Source of the DNA: Corynebacterium sp. ACRPH
GTDB taxonomy: Bacteria > Actinomycetota > Actinomycetes > Mycobacteriales > Mycobacteriaceae
Length of the DNA stretch: 64,000 nt
Direction: 5' to 3'
Assembly (NCBI RefSeq): GCF_022347285.1
Contig: NZ_JAKRND010000004.1
Span: 62,001 to 126,000, forward strand
Below the pieces are notes generated by a model. It was not told the DNA's origin and made no database searches. It worked only from the letters and a program-made list of their open reading frames with translations. Positions 20,879-29,763 of this stretch are shown here, piece after piece. Position numbers and translations under genes: made by a program. How positions within the stretch are numbered: the stretch's first letter is position 1; every line of letters starts with the position of its first letter.

Positions 20879-21606
20879 AGGCCCGCGACCTCACCGATCA
20901 CGTACACCGCTGGCGAGCCGACCTCATTGGCTTCGAAAGTTTCGGCCAGTGTGCCCAGGGTGCAGCGGAATCCCCGCTGCTGGTCGGTAGTGCCCTCCTG
21001 AATCACGGCCGCCGGAGTGTCGGCTGCCAGTCCCCCGGCCTGCAACTCCGCGGCAATCGCGGCCACGTTCCGCACTCCCATGATCACGCACAGCGTGGCT
21101 CCGGAGGCCGCCAGCGCGCGCCAGTCCACCAGGCTGTTCGGGTGATCAGGCGCCACGTGGCCGGAGACCACGGTGAAGGCATGCACCACTCCCCGCTGGG
21201 TCACGGGTACGCCGATTGCAGCGGGCACGCTGACGGCACTGGTCACACCGGGGATTACCTCGCAAGCCACGCCCGCCGCAGCGCACGCCTGCACCTCCTC
21301 GAAGCCACGCCCGAACACGAACGGGTCCCCGCCCTTAAGCCGGGCGACGGTCTTACCCGCCCGTGCGTGCTCCACCAGCAGCTCGTTGGTTTTTTCTTGG
21401 CTGACCTGCCTGGAGTACGGCAGTTTCGCCACGTCGATGACCTCCTTGGTCTCCACGTCGCACAGCTTGTCCAGCTCGCTGGTGGGGCCCAGGTGATCAG
21501 TCAGGATCACGTCGGCTGCCTGTAGCGCGCGCATCCCGCGCACTGTAATCAGGTCCCATGCCCCAGGCCCTCCGCCGATCAGCACCACTTTCCCTGTGTC
21601 ACTCAT
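20875..21606 (-). CDS. cobA: Uroporphyrinogen-III C-methyltransferase
   Basis: SAM-dependent methylation of uroporphyrinogen III to precorrin-2, the branch to siroheme and cobalamin. 243 residues, methylase domain only (no CysG-type dehydrogenase fusion). Motifs: [18 protein letters not shown] at the N-terminus, [14 protein letters not shown] and [20 protein letters not shown] (21620-21615) lies 8 nt before the ATG. It stands alone between yaaA and selO, so siroheme synthesis for sulfite or nitrite reductase is a plausible but unproven use. Confidence 0.93.
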   Translation of the reverse strand: MSDTGKVVLIGGGPGAWDLITVRGMRALQAADVILTDHLGPTSELDKLCDVETKEVIDVAKLPYSRQVSQEKTNELLVEHARAGKTVARLKGGDPFVFGRGFEEVQACAAAGVACEVIPGVTSAVSVPAAIGVPVTQRGVVHAFTVVSGHVAPDHPNSLVDWRALAASGATLCVIMGVRNVAAIAAELQAGGLAADTPAAVIQEGTTDQQRGFRCTLGTLAETFEANEVGSPAVYVIGEVAGL

Positions 21607-21614
21607 GGCAATTC

Positions 21615-21630
21615 AGCCTACCCCTACAAT
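21615..21630. promoter_or_regulatory. Divergent -10 elements, cobA / selO
   Basis: TAGGCT on the minus strand (21620-21615) and TACAAT on the plus strand (21625-21630) sit back to back in a 34-nt gap between the start codons. Confidence 0.45.
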
Positions 21631-21640
21631 GGGCAACACC

Positions 21641-22975
21641 ATGAATACGTTTGCCGAGCACTTCCCGGAACTCGCTCTCCCCTGCACCGGGGAGGTATTC
21701 CCCGACCCGCAGATCCTCGTGCTCAACGAGCCCCTCGCCACTGAGCTGGGCTTGGATCCGCAGTGGCTCCGCAGGCCCGAGGGCATTGCCTTCCTCACCG
21801 GCCAGCACGGAGGCCATGCACTCGGCTACGCCGGCCACCAATTCGGCCAGTTCAACCCGCGCATGGGCGATGGCCGCGCGCTCCTACTGTCAGAGCACAC
21901 GGATCCCCAGGGAAAGGACTGGGACATCCACGCCAAGGGCACTGGGCGCACCCCCTTCTCCCGCGGGGGTGACGGCCACTATCCCCTCGACGCCGCCCTC
22001 AAGGAGTATGCCTTCGCCGAGTCCCTCCACACCCTGGGTGTCCCCACCGCCCGCTCACTGGCTGTCCTCTCCACCGGTCACACCGTGCGGCGCAATCACT
22101 TCCACCCAGGCGCGGTCGGCGTGCGCGTCGCCGGCTCCCACATCCGCATCGGCACCTTCCAATACGCTGCGCTCATGGGCCCGCAGGTCACCGAACGCCT
22201 CGTCGACTACACGCTCGCCCGCCACTTTCCGGAAGGCACGTCGCCGCTCGATCTTTTTGACGCCACCGTCTCCCGCCAAGCCAAACTCGTCGCCAGCTGG
22301 ATGCGCTTCGGCTTTATCCACGGGGTGATGAACACCGACAACATCGCAATTTCCGGGGAGACCATCGACTTCGGCCCGTGCGCCTTCATGGATTACTTCG
22401 CCACCGACACGGTGTACAGCTCCATAGACACTCGTGGCCGCTACGCTTACGCCCAACAGCCCGCCGTCATGATGTGGAACCTCGCGCGCCTGGCTGAGGC
22501 ACTCGTGCCGCTGGTGGATGAGGGCGTCAAAAAATTTACAGAGCGCTTGCAACAATTTCAGCCACAATATGCCGCGGCGTGGGACAAACAGATGGCCGCC
22601 GCGCTGGGAGCCTCGGAATGCGCCGAGCAGCTGCTTGACCTGCTGCAGGTCGCGGCCCCCGACTACAGTGCGCTACTGGCGAACTTGACCCCGGGCGAGA
22701 TCCCTCTGGGCCTAGAGAACACTCCTGGTGCCGCCGAGTGGACCGAGCGTTGGACGGCGCAGGATCCCCACCCGCGCAATCCCATCTACCTGCCCCGCAA
22801 CCACGGCATGCAGGCCGCGCTAGAGCAGGCCGAGACGGGTGACCTCAGCCGCTACCTACTGGCGCTCGAGGCGCTACGTAGCCCCTTCGAATGGGACGAT
22901 AAATACGAAAAACTCGGCCTCCATGCGGCGGTGCCGCGCGAGGAAGCCGAGTTCACGACCTACTGCGGTACCTAG
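21641..22975 (+). CDS. selO: SelO/YdiU pseudokinase-fold protein adenylyltransferase
   Basis: Transfers AMP from ATP to protein hydroxyls; in E. coli it modifies redox-related proteins. Visible motifs are GHQFGQFNPRMGDGRA, KGTGRTPFSRGGDG, and the inverted kinase-like FIHGVMNTDNIAISGETIDFGP. It ends TYCGT, a C-terminal Cys in place of the selenocysteine of eukaryotic SelO. 444 residues, a little short because the C-terminal half is compact, but the ends look intact. Several upstream ATGs are in frame; 21641 begins the conserved FAEHFPELA block and follows TACAAT by 10 nt. The stop overlaps that of mqo (CTAG). Confidence 0.92.
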   Translation: MNTFAEHFPELALPCTGEVFPDPQILVLNEPLATELGLDPQWLRRPEGIAFLTGQHGGHALGYAGHQFGQFNPRMGDGRALLLSEHTDPQGKDWDIHAKGTGRTPFSRGGDGHYPLDAALKEYAFAESLHTLGVPTARSLAVLSTGHTVRRNHFHPGAVGVRVAGSHIRIGTFQYAALMGPQVTERLVDYTLARHFPEGTSPLDLFDATVSRQAKLVASWMRFGFIHGVMNTDNIAISGETIDFGPCAFMDYFATDTVYSSIDTRGRYAYAQQPAVMMWNLARLAEALVPLVDEGVKKFTERLQQFQPQYAAAWDKQMAAALGASECAEQLLDLLQVAAPDYSALLANLTPGEIPLGLENTPGAAEWTERWTAQDPHPRNPIYLPRNHGMQAALEQAETGDLSRYLLALEALRSPFEWDDKYEKLGLHAAVPREEAEFTTYCGT

Positions 22976-24444
22976 ACCAGCTTCAGGGCCTTCTGGGAAC
23001 GATCCCACTGCTCGTTGAACAGGTTGGCATCCTTGGACAGGCGTGTGCCGTAGGAAGGAATCATCTCCCGCAGCTTCGGTGCCCAGTCGGCGATGCGGTT
23101 GCCGAAGCAGCGCTCCAGCACCTCCAGCATTGCGGACGGAGCGATGGAAGCACCCGGGGAAGCACCCATCAGGCCGGCGATGGTGCCGTCGTTGGAGTTA
23201 ATCAGCGCGGTGCCGAACTCCAGGGAGCCGAACTTCGGCGCGCCGATCGGCTTGATCACCTGCACGCGCTGGCCGGCGGTGACCAGCTCCCAATCCTCGG
23301 CACGTGCCTCCGGCATGTACTCGCGCAGGGATTCCACGCGGGCTGCCTGGTCCTCCAGCACCTCCTCGATCAGGTACTTGGTCAGGCCCATCTCCTGCAC
23401 ACCCACACCCAGGTAGGACGGGAGGTTGCCCACGCGGAGGGACTTGAACAGGTCCAGGTAGCTGCCCTTCTTCAGGAACTTCGGAGTCCAGCCTGCGTAC
23501 GGGCCGAACAGCAGGCCCTTCTTGCCGTCGATCACGCGGGTGTCCAGGTGCGGAACGGACATCGGCGGGGCGCCGACGGATGCCTTGCCATAGACCTTGG
23601 CCTGGTGCTGCTCCACCAGCTCCGGGTTGGTGCAGCGCAGCCACTGGCCGGAGACCGGGAAGCCGCCGTAGCCCTTGATCTCCGGGATGCCGGTCTTCTG
23701 CAGCAGCGGCAGAGCCATGCCGCCGGCGCCGACGAAGACGAAGTTCGCGGTGATCACGGAGGTGTCGCCGGTGTGCAGGTTCTTGGTGGTAATCTTCCAC
23801 TTGGAACCGTCGCGGTTGATGTTCTTGACCTCGTTGCCGTAGCGAACCTCCACGCCCTGAGCGGTGACGGCGTCCAGGTACTGGCGGGTCAGCGCACCGT
23901 AGTTGATGTCGGTGCCGGCGTCGAACCAGGAAATCGCAACCGGGTTGTTGAAGTCACGGCCACGGGCCATCAGCGGCAGGAACTCGGCGAACTTCTCGTC
24001 GGAGTCGCTGTACTGCATGTTCGGGAACAGCGGGTGATCCTTCAGCGCCTCGTAGCGAGCCTTCAGGTAGTCCACCTGGTCCATGCCCTGTGCGAAGGAG
24101 ACGTGCGGAACCTTGTTGATGAACTCGGACGGGTCGCCCAGCACGTTCTGCTCGACCAAGTAGCTCCAGAACTGGCGGGAGACCTGGAACTTCTCGTTCA
24201 CACCGACGGCCTTGGAGATGTCGATCTTGCCGTTGACCTCAGGGGTGTAGTTCAGCTCGCACAGCGCGGAGTGGCCGGTACCAGCGTTGTTCCACGGGTC
24301 GGAGGATTCCGCACCAGGGGTGTCCAGACGTTCGATGATCACCTGGCTCCAGTCCGGCTGCAGCTGCTTCAGCATGACGGACAGGGTGGTGGAGATAACA
24401 CCCGCACCAATTAGTGCGACGTCCACAGAATCTTTATGTGCCAC
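22972..24444 (-). CDS. mqo: Malate:quinone oxidoreductase
   Basis: FAD-dependent, membrane-peripheral oxidation of malate to oxaloacetate with electrons passed to menaquinone; a main TCA step in corynebacteria. 490 residues: N-terminal dinucleotide motif VALIGAGVISTTL, then NNAGTGHSALCELNYTP, and the C-terminal GASPGASIAPSAMLE. The start is GTG at 24444 (MAHKDS) with AAGGAATG upstream. The 118-nt gap to the hydrolase contains a GCCTATAGGC palindrome near 24508 and an A/T-rich stretch that may form its promoter. Confidence 0.97.
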   Translation of the reverse strand: MAHKDSVDVALIGAGVISTTLSVMLKQLQPDWSQVIIERLDTPGAESSDPWNNAGTGHSALCELNYTPEVNGKIDISKAVGVNEKFQVSRQFWSYLVEQNVLGDPSEFINKVPHVSFAQGMDQVDYLKARYEALKDHPLFPNMQYSDSDEKFAEFLPLMARGRDFNNPVAISWFDAGTDINYGALTRQYLDAVTAQGVEVRYGNEVKNINRDGSKWKITTKNLHTGDTSVITANFVFVGAGGMALPLLQKTGIPEIKGYGGFPVSGQWLRCTNPELVEQHQAKVYGKASVGAPPMSVPHLDTRVIDGKKGLLFGPYAGWTPKFLKKGSYLDLFKSLRVGNLPSYLGVGVQEMGLTKYLIEEVLEDQAARVESLREYMPEARAEDWELVTAGQRVQVIKPIGAPKFGSLEFGTALINSNDGTIAGLMGASPGASIAPSAMLEVLERCFGNRIADWAPKLREMIPSYGTRLSKDANLFNEQWDRSQKALKLV

Positions 24445-24550
24445 TATCTATTCATTCCTTCAAAGGCGAAAAAAGTCAGACCGTTATTGTGTCATATTTA
24501 CTCTACGCCTATAGGCCAATGTTTCAATGATCTTTGCCTGCTCGTGGCGC

Positions 24551-24556
24551 TAGCAT
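24551..24556 (+). promoter_or_regulatory. -10 element TAGCAT of the hydrolase operon
   Basis: TAGCAT ends 6 nt before the ATG at 24563, the exact leaderless spacing seen at truB, yaaA, xerC and ylxR. Confidence 0.5.
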
Positions 24557-24562
24557 GAGTAC

Positions 24563-25606
24563 ATGCCTAATAGCCCCGTACTCCCTTCCTCCGCCGCCGA
24601 TCTCAAGTTTTTGCCCGATGAGCTGGGCGAAGGCTTCGGCCAATGCTTCCTCGAGCTGGGCGATGACCCGGATGGCGAGTCCCCCATTCGTTGCACCCTG
24701 GTGCGTTACTGCCCGGATACGCCCGACGATTCCTTTTTCTCTCGCCCCGCCATGCTATTTGTCCATGGAATGACGGACTATTTCTTTCAGGATCACGTGG
24801 CCCGCCATTTTCACGACTCCGGCTTTGCCGTCTACGGTCTGGATCTGCGCAAGTGCGGTCGCTCCTGGCGCGAGGGGCAAACCTGGCACCACGTCAGCGA
24901 TCAGTCGCTCTACGACGTGGATCTCTCCACGGCCACGTCCCTCCTCGCCGCCACCCACACCGCGGTCGTTCCTGTTGGGCACTCGACCGGCGGGTTGGAT
25001 GTGACGATGTGGGCTCATCGCCTTTTTGACGCCGGTTCCCCCCTCCACAGTTCCATCGCCGCCATCGTTTTGAACTCGCCGTGGTTTGGCCTGCAGTTCA
25101 ACCCGGCCGTTCGCTTCGTCATTAACCGCGTGTTCCCGGTGGTCAACAAGCTGAAGTCGAACCTGCTGCTGCCCGGCGGGATCAACCCGACTTACGGTAG
25201 ATCCCTGCACGTCACCGAGGCAGGCGAATGGAACTATAACCTGCGCCTCAAGCCGCTCGAGCCACGCCCGAAGTATCTGCAGTGGCTCCTGGGCGTAGCC
25301 CGGGAGATCCGCCGCCTCCACTCCGGTAGGGGTGACACGGGCGTGCCTACGCTGCTGCTGACCAGCCACACCCATCACTTCTCCAAGAAGCTGTCCCGCG
25401 AGTCCTACAACGCCGACCTCATCCTGATGCCGAGCCAGATGTGGCAGCAGGCCTCCAACGCTTCTTCCCTATCCACCACCATCGTCATCGAGGGCGCGCT
25501 GCACGACGTGTTCCTCTCCCGCCCCAAAGTCCGTGCTAAGGCCTTCGCCGCCACCGACGAGTGGCTTAGCGACGTCTTCAACGAAAGGAATGTTCACCGT
25601 GCCTGA
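24563..25606 (+). CDS. Alpha/beta hydrolase (serine lipase/lysophospholipase-like)
   Basis: Hydrolase of unknown substrate. 347 residues with the oxyanion segment FVHGMTDYFF near residue 72, the nucleophile elbow GHSTGGLD (Ser about 140), and a late His in EGALHDVFLSRP near residue 315, the order of a Ser-Asp-His triad. The fold resembles the monoacylglycerol lipase/PldB group (Hydrolase_4). No signal peptide is seen. The stop lies 8 nt inside the mtr gene, so the two are coupled and an oxidative-stress or lipid-repair link is possible, though unproven. Confidence 0.82.
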   Translation: MPNSPVLPSSAADLKFLPDELGEGFGQCFLELGDDPDGESPIRCTLVRYCPDTPDDSFFSRPAMLFVHGMTDYFFQDHVARHFHDSGFAVYGLDLRKCGRSWREGQTWHHVSDQSLYDVDLSTATSLLAATHTAVVPVGHSTGGLDVTMWAHRLFDAGSPLHSSIAAIVLNSPWFGLQFNPAVRFVINRVFPVVNKLKSNLLLPGGINPTYGRSLHVTEAGEWNYNLRLKPLEPRPKYLQWLLGVAREIRRLHSGRGDTGVPTLLLTSHTHHFSKKLSRESYNADLILMPSQMWQQASNASSLSTTIVIEGALHDVFLSRPKVRAKAFAATDEWLSDVFNERNVHRA

Positions 25607-26969
25607 TTTCGACCTCATCATCGTCGGCACCGGCTCTGGCAACTCCCTGCCCAGCCCCGCCAACGAGCATCAGAGAATCGCCATCGTGGAGAAGGGCACT
25701 TTCGGCGGCACCTGCATCAACGTGGGCTGCATCCCGACCAAGATGTTCGTCCACACCGCCGACGTCGCCCGCAGCTTCTCCGAGGCCTCCCGCCTGAGCC
25801 TCACCGGCGAGCTCCAGCACGTTGACTGGAAGGACATCCAGCGCCGCGTCTTCGCCGAACGCATCGATCCCATCAGTCGAAGCGGCGCCGCTTACCGCGC
25901 AGGCGAGGAAACCCCGAACATCACCCTCTTCGAAGGCACCGCCCGCTTCGTTGGCCCCCGCACGCTGCAGATCGATGACGGCCCCACTATCACCGGCACC
26001 GACATCGTTCTGGCCACCGGCGGGCGCCCGCGCATCCACCCCGCCCTCGCCGACGTGCGCTACCGCACCAACGAGGACATCATGCGCCTGGATAAGCTGC
26101 CGAAGTCCCTCATCGTCGTCGGCGGTGGCATCGTCGCCGTGGAGTTCGCCGCCATGTTCTCTGGCCTCGGCACGCAAGTTACGCTCATCAATCGCTCGGA
26201 CAAGCTGTTGCGGAAGTTGGACGCCGACATCTCCGAAGCCTTCACCACCCAAGCCAAGCAGCAGTGGACGAACCACTTGGGGTGCAACATCACCGCCGCC
26301 GAAGAAAACGACGATGGCCAGATCACCCTCACCCTTGATGACGGAACTACCGTCACAGGCGAGGAAGTCCTCGTTGCGATGGGGCGCGTCAACAATTCGG
26401 ACACGTTGGACTGCGAAGCGGGTGGCGTCAAAACCCGAAAAGACGGCCTAATCGAGGTCGACGAGTACGGCCGCACCTGCGCCGACGGCGTGTGGGCGCT
26501 GGGCGATGCGTGCAACGACTTCGAGCTCAAGCACGTCGCCAACGCCGAGGCGCGGGTGGTGGCGCACAACCTAGCTCACCCCGATGATCTGCGAAAGTTC
26601 AACCACGATGTGGTCCCCAGCGGCGTGTTCGCGCATCCGCAGATCGGCGTGGTCGGTCTGACTGAACAGGAGGCGCGCGAGACGGGCCGCCCCATTACTG
26701 TGAAGATCCAGAAGTACGGCGACGTGGCTTACGGCTGGGCGATGGAGGATACCACCGGGTTCTGCAAGGTCATCGCCGACCGCAGCACCGGCGAGATCCT
26801 CGGCGCGCACATCATCGGCCCGGAGGCCAGCTCTTTGATCCAGTGCTTCGTCACCGCCATGACCTTCGGAATTAATGCCCGCGATTTCGCCGAAAAACAG
26901 TATTGGCCCCACCCCGCTCTGACAGAATTGGTCGAGAACGCCCTACTTGGGTTAGATCTCGAAAACTAA
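25599..26969 (+). CDS. mtr: Mycothione reductase
   Basis: FAD/NADPH disulfide reductase that regenerates mycothiol, the actinobacterial replacement for glutathione. 456 residues, matching the family. The redox pair is in GGTCINVGCIPTKMF (Cys39 and Cys44), the NADPH site in VVGGGIVAVEFAAMF, and the C-terminal His in YWPHPALTELVENA. GTG at 25599 was chosen since AAAGGA sits 9 nt upstream; ATG at 25590 is the alternative. It overlaps the hydrolase by 8 nt and is followed by an SDR gene after 18 nt, so a three-gene operon is likely. Confidence 0.93.
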   Translation: MPDFDLIIVGTGSGNSLPSPANEHQRIAIVEKGTFGGTCINVGCIPTKMFVHTADVARSFSEASRLSLTGELQHVDWKDIQRRVFAERIDPISRSGAAYRAGEETPNITLFEGTARFVGPRTLQIDDGPTITGTDIVLATGGRPRIHPALADVRYRTNEDIMRLDKLPKSLIVVGGGIVAVEFAAMFSGLGTQVTLINRSDKLLRKLDADISEAFTTQAKQQWTNHLGCNITAAEENDDGQITLTLDDGTTVTGEEVLVAMGRVNNSDTLDCEAGGVKTRKDGLIEVDEYGRTCADGVWALGDACNDFELKHVANAEARVVAHNLAHPDDLRKFNHDVVPSGVFAHPQIGVVGLTEQEARETGRPITVKIQKYGDVAYGWAMEDTTGFCKVIADRSTGEILGAHIIGPEASSLIQCFVTAMTFGINARDFAEKQYWPHPALTELVENALLGLDLEN

Positions 26970-26987
26970 CAAAGGAGCTTTCTCGCC

Positions 26988-27827
26988 ATGTTTGCAGTAG
27001 TCACCGGAGCAGCCTCAGGTATCGGCCGGGAGGTGGCACTGCAGCTAGCTGAACGCGGCTATGCGGTGGCCATCAGCGACCGCGACGAGGAAGGCCTGGC
27101 CACTACTGCCAGCGACATCACCAACCGCGGGGGTACCGTCGCCGACCAGCGCACCGTAGACGTCACCGACGTGGAAGCCGTGAAAGACTGGGCGGACGAC
27201 GTGGTCGCATCCCACGGCGCCCCGGACCAGGTCCACCACGTCGCCGGCATCGCCATCTGGGGTGACGTGCGCCAGATGCCGCACGAGAAGTGGCAGCGCG
27301 TGATCGACGTGAACCTAATGGGTTCCGTGCACATGGTGGAGGCCTTCGCACCCAAGATGATGGAGGACCAGCCGGTGCGCCGGCGCCGCCGCGATCGCCG
27401 GAAATTCGTGTTCGTCTCCTCCGCCGCGGGCATCATCGGACTGCCGTGGCACGCGGCCTATTCTGCTTCCAAAGGTGGCGTGCTGGGCATGTGCGAGGTG
27501 CTGCGCTTCGACCTAGCCCCTTACGGCGTGGATGTGCACGCCGTCGCCCCGGGCGCGGTGGACACTCCCCTGGTTCGCACCATCGACATCCACGGCGTGG
27601 ATCGCTCCAAGAAGCGCATCCAGAAGGCAACGGCCCTGTTCCAGGGCCACGCCGTCACCCCCGCCAAGGCGGCTCAAAAAATTTTGAAGGGTGTGGACAA
27701 GGGCAAGTACCTCATCAACACCAGCGGGGACATTCCTATTGCCCGCTGGGCGCAAGTAAACACCCCCTGGGCTTACAAGGGCGTGATGAAGGCGCTTAAC
27801 GCTGGGTTCCGATGGGCGTCAAAATGA
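26988..27827 (+). CDS. Short-chain dehydrogenase/reductase
   Basis: Classical SDR oxidoreductase of unknown substrate. The cofactor motif TGAASGIG is at residues 6-13, the catalytic Ser in FVSSAAGI, and YSASK (about residue 157) supplies Tyr and Lys. 279 residues. A stretch of basic residues (PVRRRRRDRRK) just before the strand with the catalytic Ser is not usual. A strong AAAGGAG precedes the ATG. It is the third gene of the hydrolase-mtr-SDR run. An A6T4 tract lies at 27676-27685 (Q-K-I-L-K). The 3' end overlaps the convergent DUF1648-type gene by 9 nt. Confidence 0.85.
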   Translation: MFAVVTGAASGIGREVALQLAERGYAVAISDRDEEGLATTASDITNRGGTVADQRTVDVTDVEAVKDWADDVVASHGAPDQVHHVAGIAIWGDVRQMPHEKWQRVIDVNLMGSVHMVEAFAPKMMEDQPVRRRRRDRRKFVFVSSAAGIIGLPWHAAYSASKGGVLGMCEVLRFDLAPYGVDVHAVAPGAVDTPLVRTIDIHGVDRSKKRIQKATALFQGHAVTPAKAAQKILKGVDKGKYLINTSGDIPIARWAQVNTPWAYKGVMKALNAGFRWASK

Positions 27828-28454
27828 AAAGGGCAACAGAATAGAGCCGAGCAGCACCAGAACGACAAAGACAGCGAACGCCTTGCCCTGCCAGTGGGCG
27901 TAGTTGAAGTCCACGCCCACCCCGTGGCGCTTGTCCACCAGCACGGCCGGGTCGTCCGGGTTGTAGTAGAACATGCCCCACTTGTAGTGCTCGTCGTTGT
28001 CGGTGCTCGGGCTCGTGGTGTTGTTCTGCTTCCTCGCCAGCGCCACAACCATGGCGAGGCTAGCTCCCAGCACCAGCACCAGCGAACCGATCATGGCCGG
28101 AGCCACCCAGTCCGTGTGCAGCACGGTCACGACCTGCAGGCTCGCAAACATGATGGCCAGCGCAAAGTTCATCACGGCTAGCCACATTGCCGTGTAACCA
28201 TGCGAGGGCTTCCAACGCAGTATCCCCGCGGCTATCAGCACGAAAAGCAGCACCAATACCGCGCCGAATATCGTCGGGAAGAACACCGACCCCACGGTCT
28301 TGTCACTCCAGCCATCCGGCTCGAAGCGAGTACCAAAGTGGGTCGCGAAGCGCTCCGGAATGTCCTCCCACCGCGCGGCCACGTACCCGGCCGCCAGGCC
28401 AAGCAGCGCCAGCGCCGCCCCAGTGAGCGTCCATGTGCGGTTTGCTGTACTCAT
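27819..28454 (-). CDS. Membrane protein, DUF1648/DUF5808 type
   Basis: Unknown function. 211 residues with five or so hydrophobic segments. The N-terminal part has the DUF1648-like PERFATHFGTRFEPDGW, and the C-terminal part has FYYNPDDPAVLVDKRHGVGVDFNYAH, typical of DUF5808; both occur in Gram-positive membrane proteins near regulators. Homologues include SdpI-like immunity proteins, but no toxin gene is beside it, so I do not assign that role. The ATG follows TTGAGGAACACCG. Confidence 0.7.
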   Translation of the reverse strand: MSTANRTWTLTGAALALLGLAAGYVAARWEDIPERFATHFGTRFEPDGWSDKTVGSVFFPTIFGAVLVLLFVLIAAGILRWKPSHGYTAMWLAVMNFALAIMFASLQVVTVLHTDWVAPAMIGSLVLVLGASLAMVVALARKQNNTTSPSTDNDEHYKWGMFYYNPDDPAVLVDKRHGVGVDFNYAHWQGKAFAVFVVLVLLGSILLPFSF

Positions 28455-28533
28455 CGGTGTTCCTCAAAGATTTTTTCAAGCTCGGTGTTCGATTAATTCT
28501 ACTTAGGCGCAAGGGGTTGTCCGAGGCGGTTTA

Positions 28534-28539
28534 TATACT
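28534..28539 (+). promoter_or_regulatory. Possible -10 element upstream of the HNH gene
   Basis: TATACT within GGTTTATATACTG, 72 nt upstream of the ATG at 28612. The 157-nt gap between 28455 and 28611 is A/T-richer than its surroundings and holds no other clear feature. Confidence 0.3.
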
Positions 28540-28611
28540 GCTCGCACAAGCCAAGAGAATTTTTTGGCTACACCACAAAAGCACCTCCGAACAGGCAATA
28601 AGGGGAAAACC

Positions 28612-29763
28612 ATGTTCGAGCATTCCACCATCACACCCTGCTGGCGCATCACCGACCCGAACGATCCACTAAGCGCAGCCGCGTGCGAAGTTAACCGCGG
28701 GCACGTGAACCTCGCCGTGGCCTGCACGCCCGAGATGAACGAGTGTGTCATCGACGTATCCACCCGCCTGGCCGTGCGCCTGGGGCTCACAGAATACCGC
28801 GCGCTCACGCTGGTGGAGATCGGCCACATGTTCCGCCGCTTCCCCACCATCCTCGAGCTCGCCCGTTCCGGTGCTTACTCGCTTGACCTGCTGCGATGCA
28901 TGGCTGAGTGCCTCAGCCCCGTGAAGGCAGACGTCCCCGAAACCTTCGAGGAAAAAATTTTTAGGGCGATCTCCCCCACCGTCCCGAACCAAGCAATGCT
29001 TGCCCGGGCAACCATCCGCGGCCGTATCGAGCAAGTGATCCGCAAACACGATCCCCAGGCCCTGCCGGAGGAGTCAAAGGATACGGATCCGGGCTCCTCC
29101 GCGCGCCTGGACATCGACGATCGCCCCGATACCACCACTGTCTTCTTCTTGACGCTACCCAAGCTCGAAGGGCTAGAGCTCCAGCGGACGCTCAACAACG
29201 TGGTCAAGAACAATTCTTGCTCCCGCGCCGAGGCACTAATGCGCTTGGTTCGCAGGCAGACCAAGGCAGAAATCACACTGAACCTTTATCAGAGTACGGA
29301 TCAGCCAGATGCCCAGATCTGGGCCGCAGGTGGTTGGGTCAACTCAAAGGCCACACAGAGGTGGAAGGATCGCGTCACACACGTCCAGTTCCCCGGCGCC
29401 GTTAGCAACGAGGGCTATTCCCCTATACCTTTGGTGCGGGCCAGCGTGGAGGGGCGCGACGGAACCTGTCGCTTCCCTGGCTGCTCGGTGCCCGCGCATA
29501 AATGCCAGTTGGACCACGTGCAGCGCTATAACCATGAAACCCCACAGGCAGGTGGCCCTACTTCCACCTCAAACCTCCATTGTCTTTGCACCAAGCACCA
29601 CAACGCGAAGACGACTGGCTCCTGGGACGTCACCATCCATCCCGACGGCAATGAAACTTGGACCAGCCACGGCGACGGGCACACCGTCATGACGGCACCC
29701 AACGGGCCGCTGGGGCGGGAAACCTTTGCCCAGCGGGCGGAGAATCGCCGGCGGGCGGCCTAG
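28612..29763 (+). CDS. DUF222/13E12-type protein with C-terminal HNH nuclease domain
   Basis: 383 residues. The first two thirds match the DUF222 type that is abundant in Actinobacteria (13E12 repeat family); the C-terminus holds a complete HNH-type site: CRFPGCSVPAHKCQLDHV then NLHCLCTKHHNAKT, with the zinc Cys and catalytic His in place. The ATG at 28612 follows AAGGGGAAAACC; a TTG 16 codons upstream is less likely. These genes are multicopy and possibly mobile, but I see no terminal repeats. An A6T5 tract at 28952-28962 encodes E-K-I-F-R. The TAG overlaps the convergent stop (CTAG at 29760-29763). Confidence 0.82.
   Translation: MFEHSTITPCWRITDPNDPLSAAACEVNRGHVNLAVACTPEMNECVIDVSTRLAVRLGLTEYRALTLVEIGHMFRRFPTILELARSGAYSLDLLRCMAECLSPVKADVPETFEEKIFRAISPTVPNQAMLARATIRGRIEQVIRKHDPQALPEESKDTDPGSSARLDIDDRPDTTTVFFLTLPKLEGLELQRTLNNVVKNNSCSRAEALMRLVRRQTKAEITLNLYQSTDQPDAQIWAAGGWVNSKATQRWKDRVTHVQFPGAVSNEGYSPIPLVRASVEGRDGTCRFPGCSVPAHKCQLDHVQRYNHETPQAGGPTSTSNLHCLCTKHHNAKTTGSWDVTIHPDGNETWTSHGDGHTVMTAPNGPLGRETFAQRAENRRRAA

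Noticed and set aside
27819-28454. DUF1648/SdpI-type immunity protein with a toxin partner
   Set aside because: No toxin-like or small secreted gene lies beside it.
28612-29763. DUF222/HNH gene as a mobile element or homing endonuclease
   Set aside because: No terminal repeats, target duplication or split gene around it.
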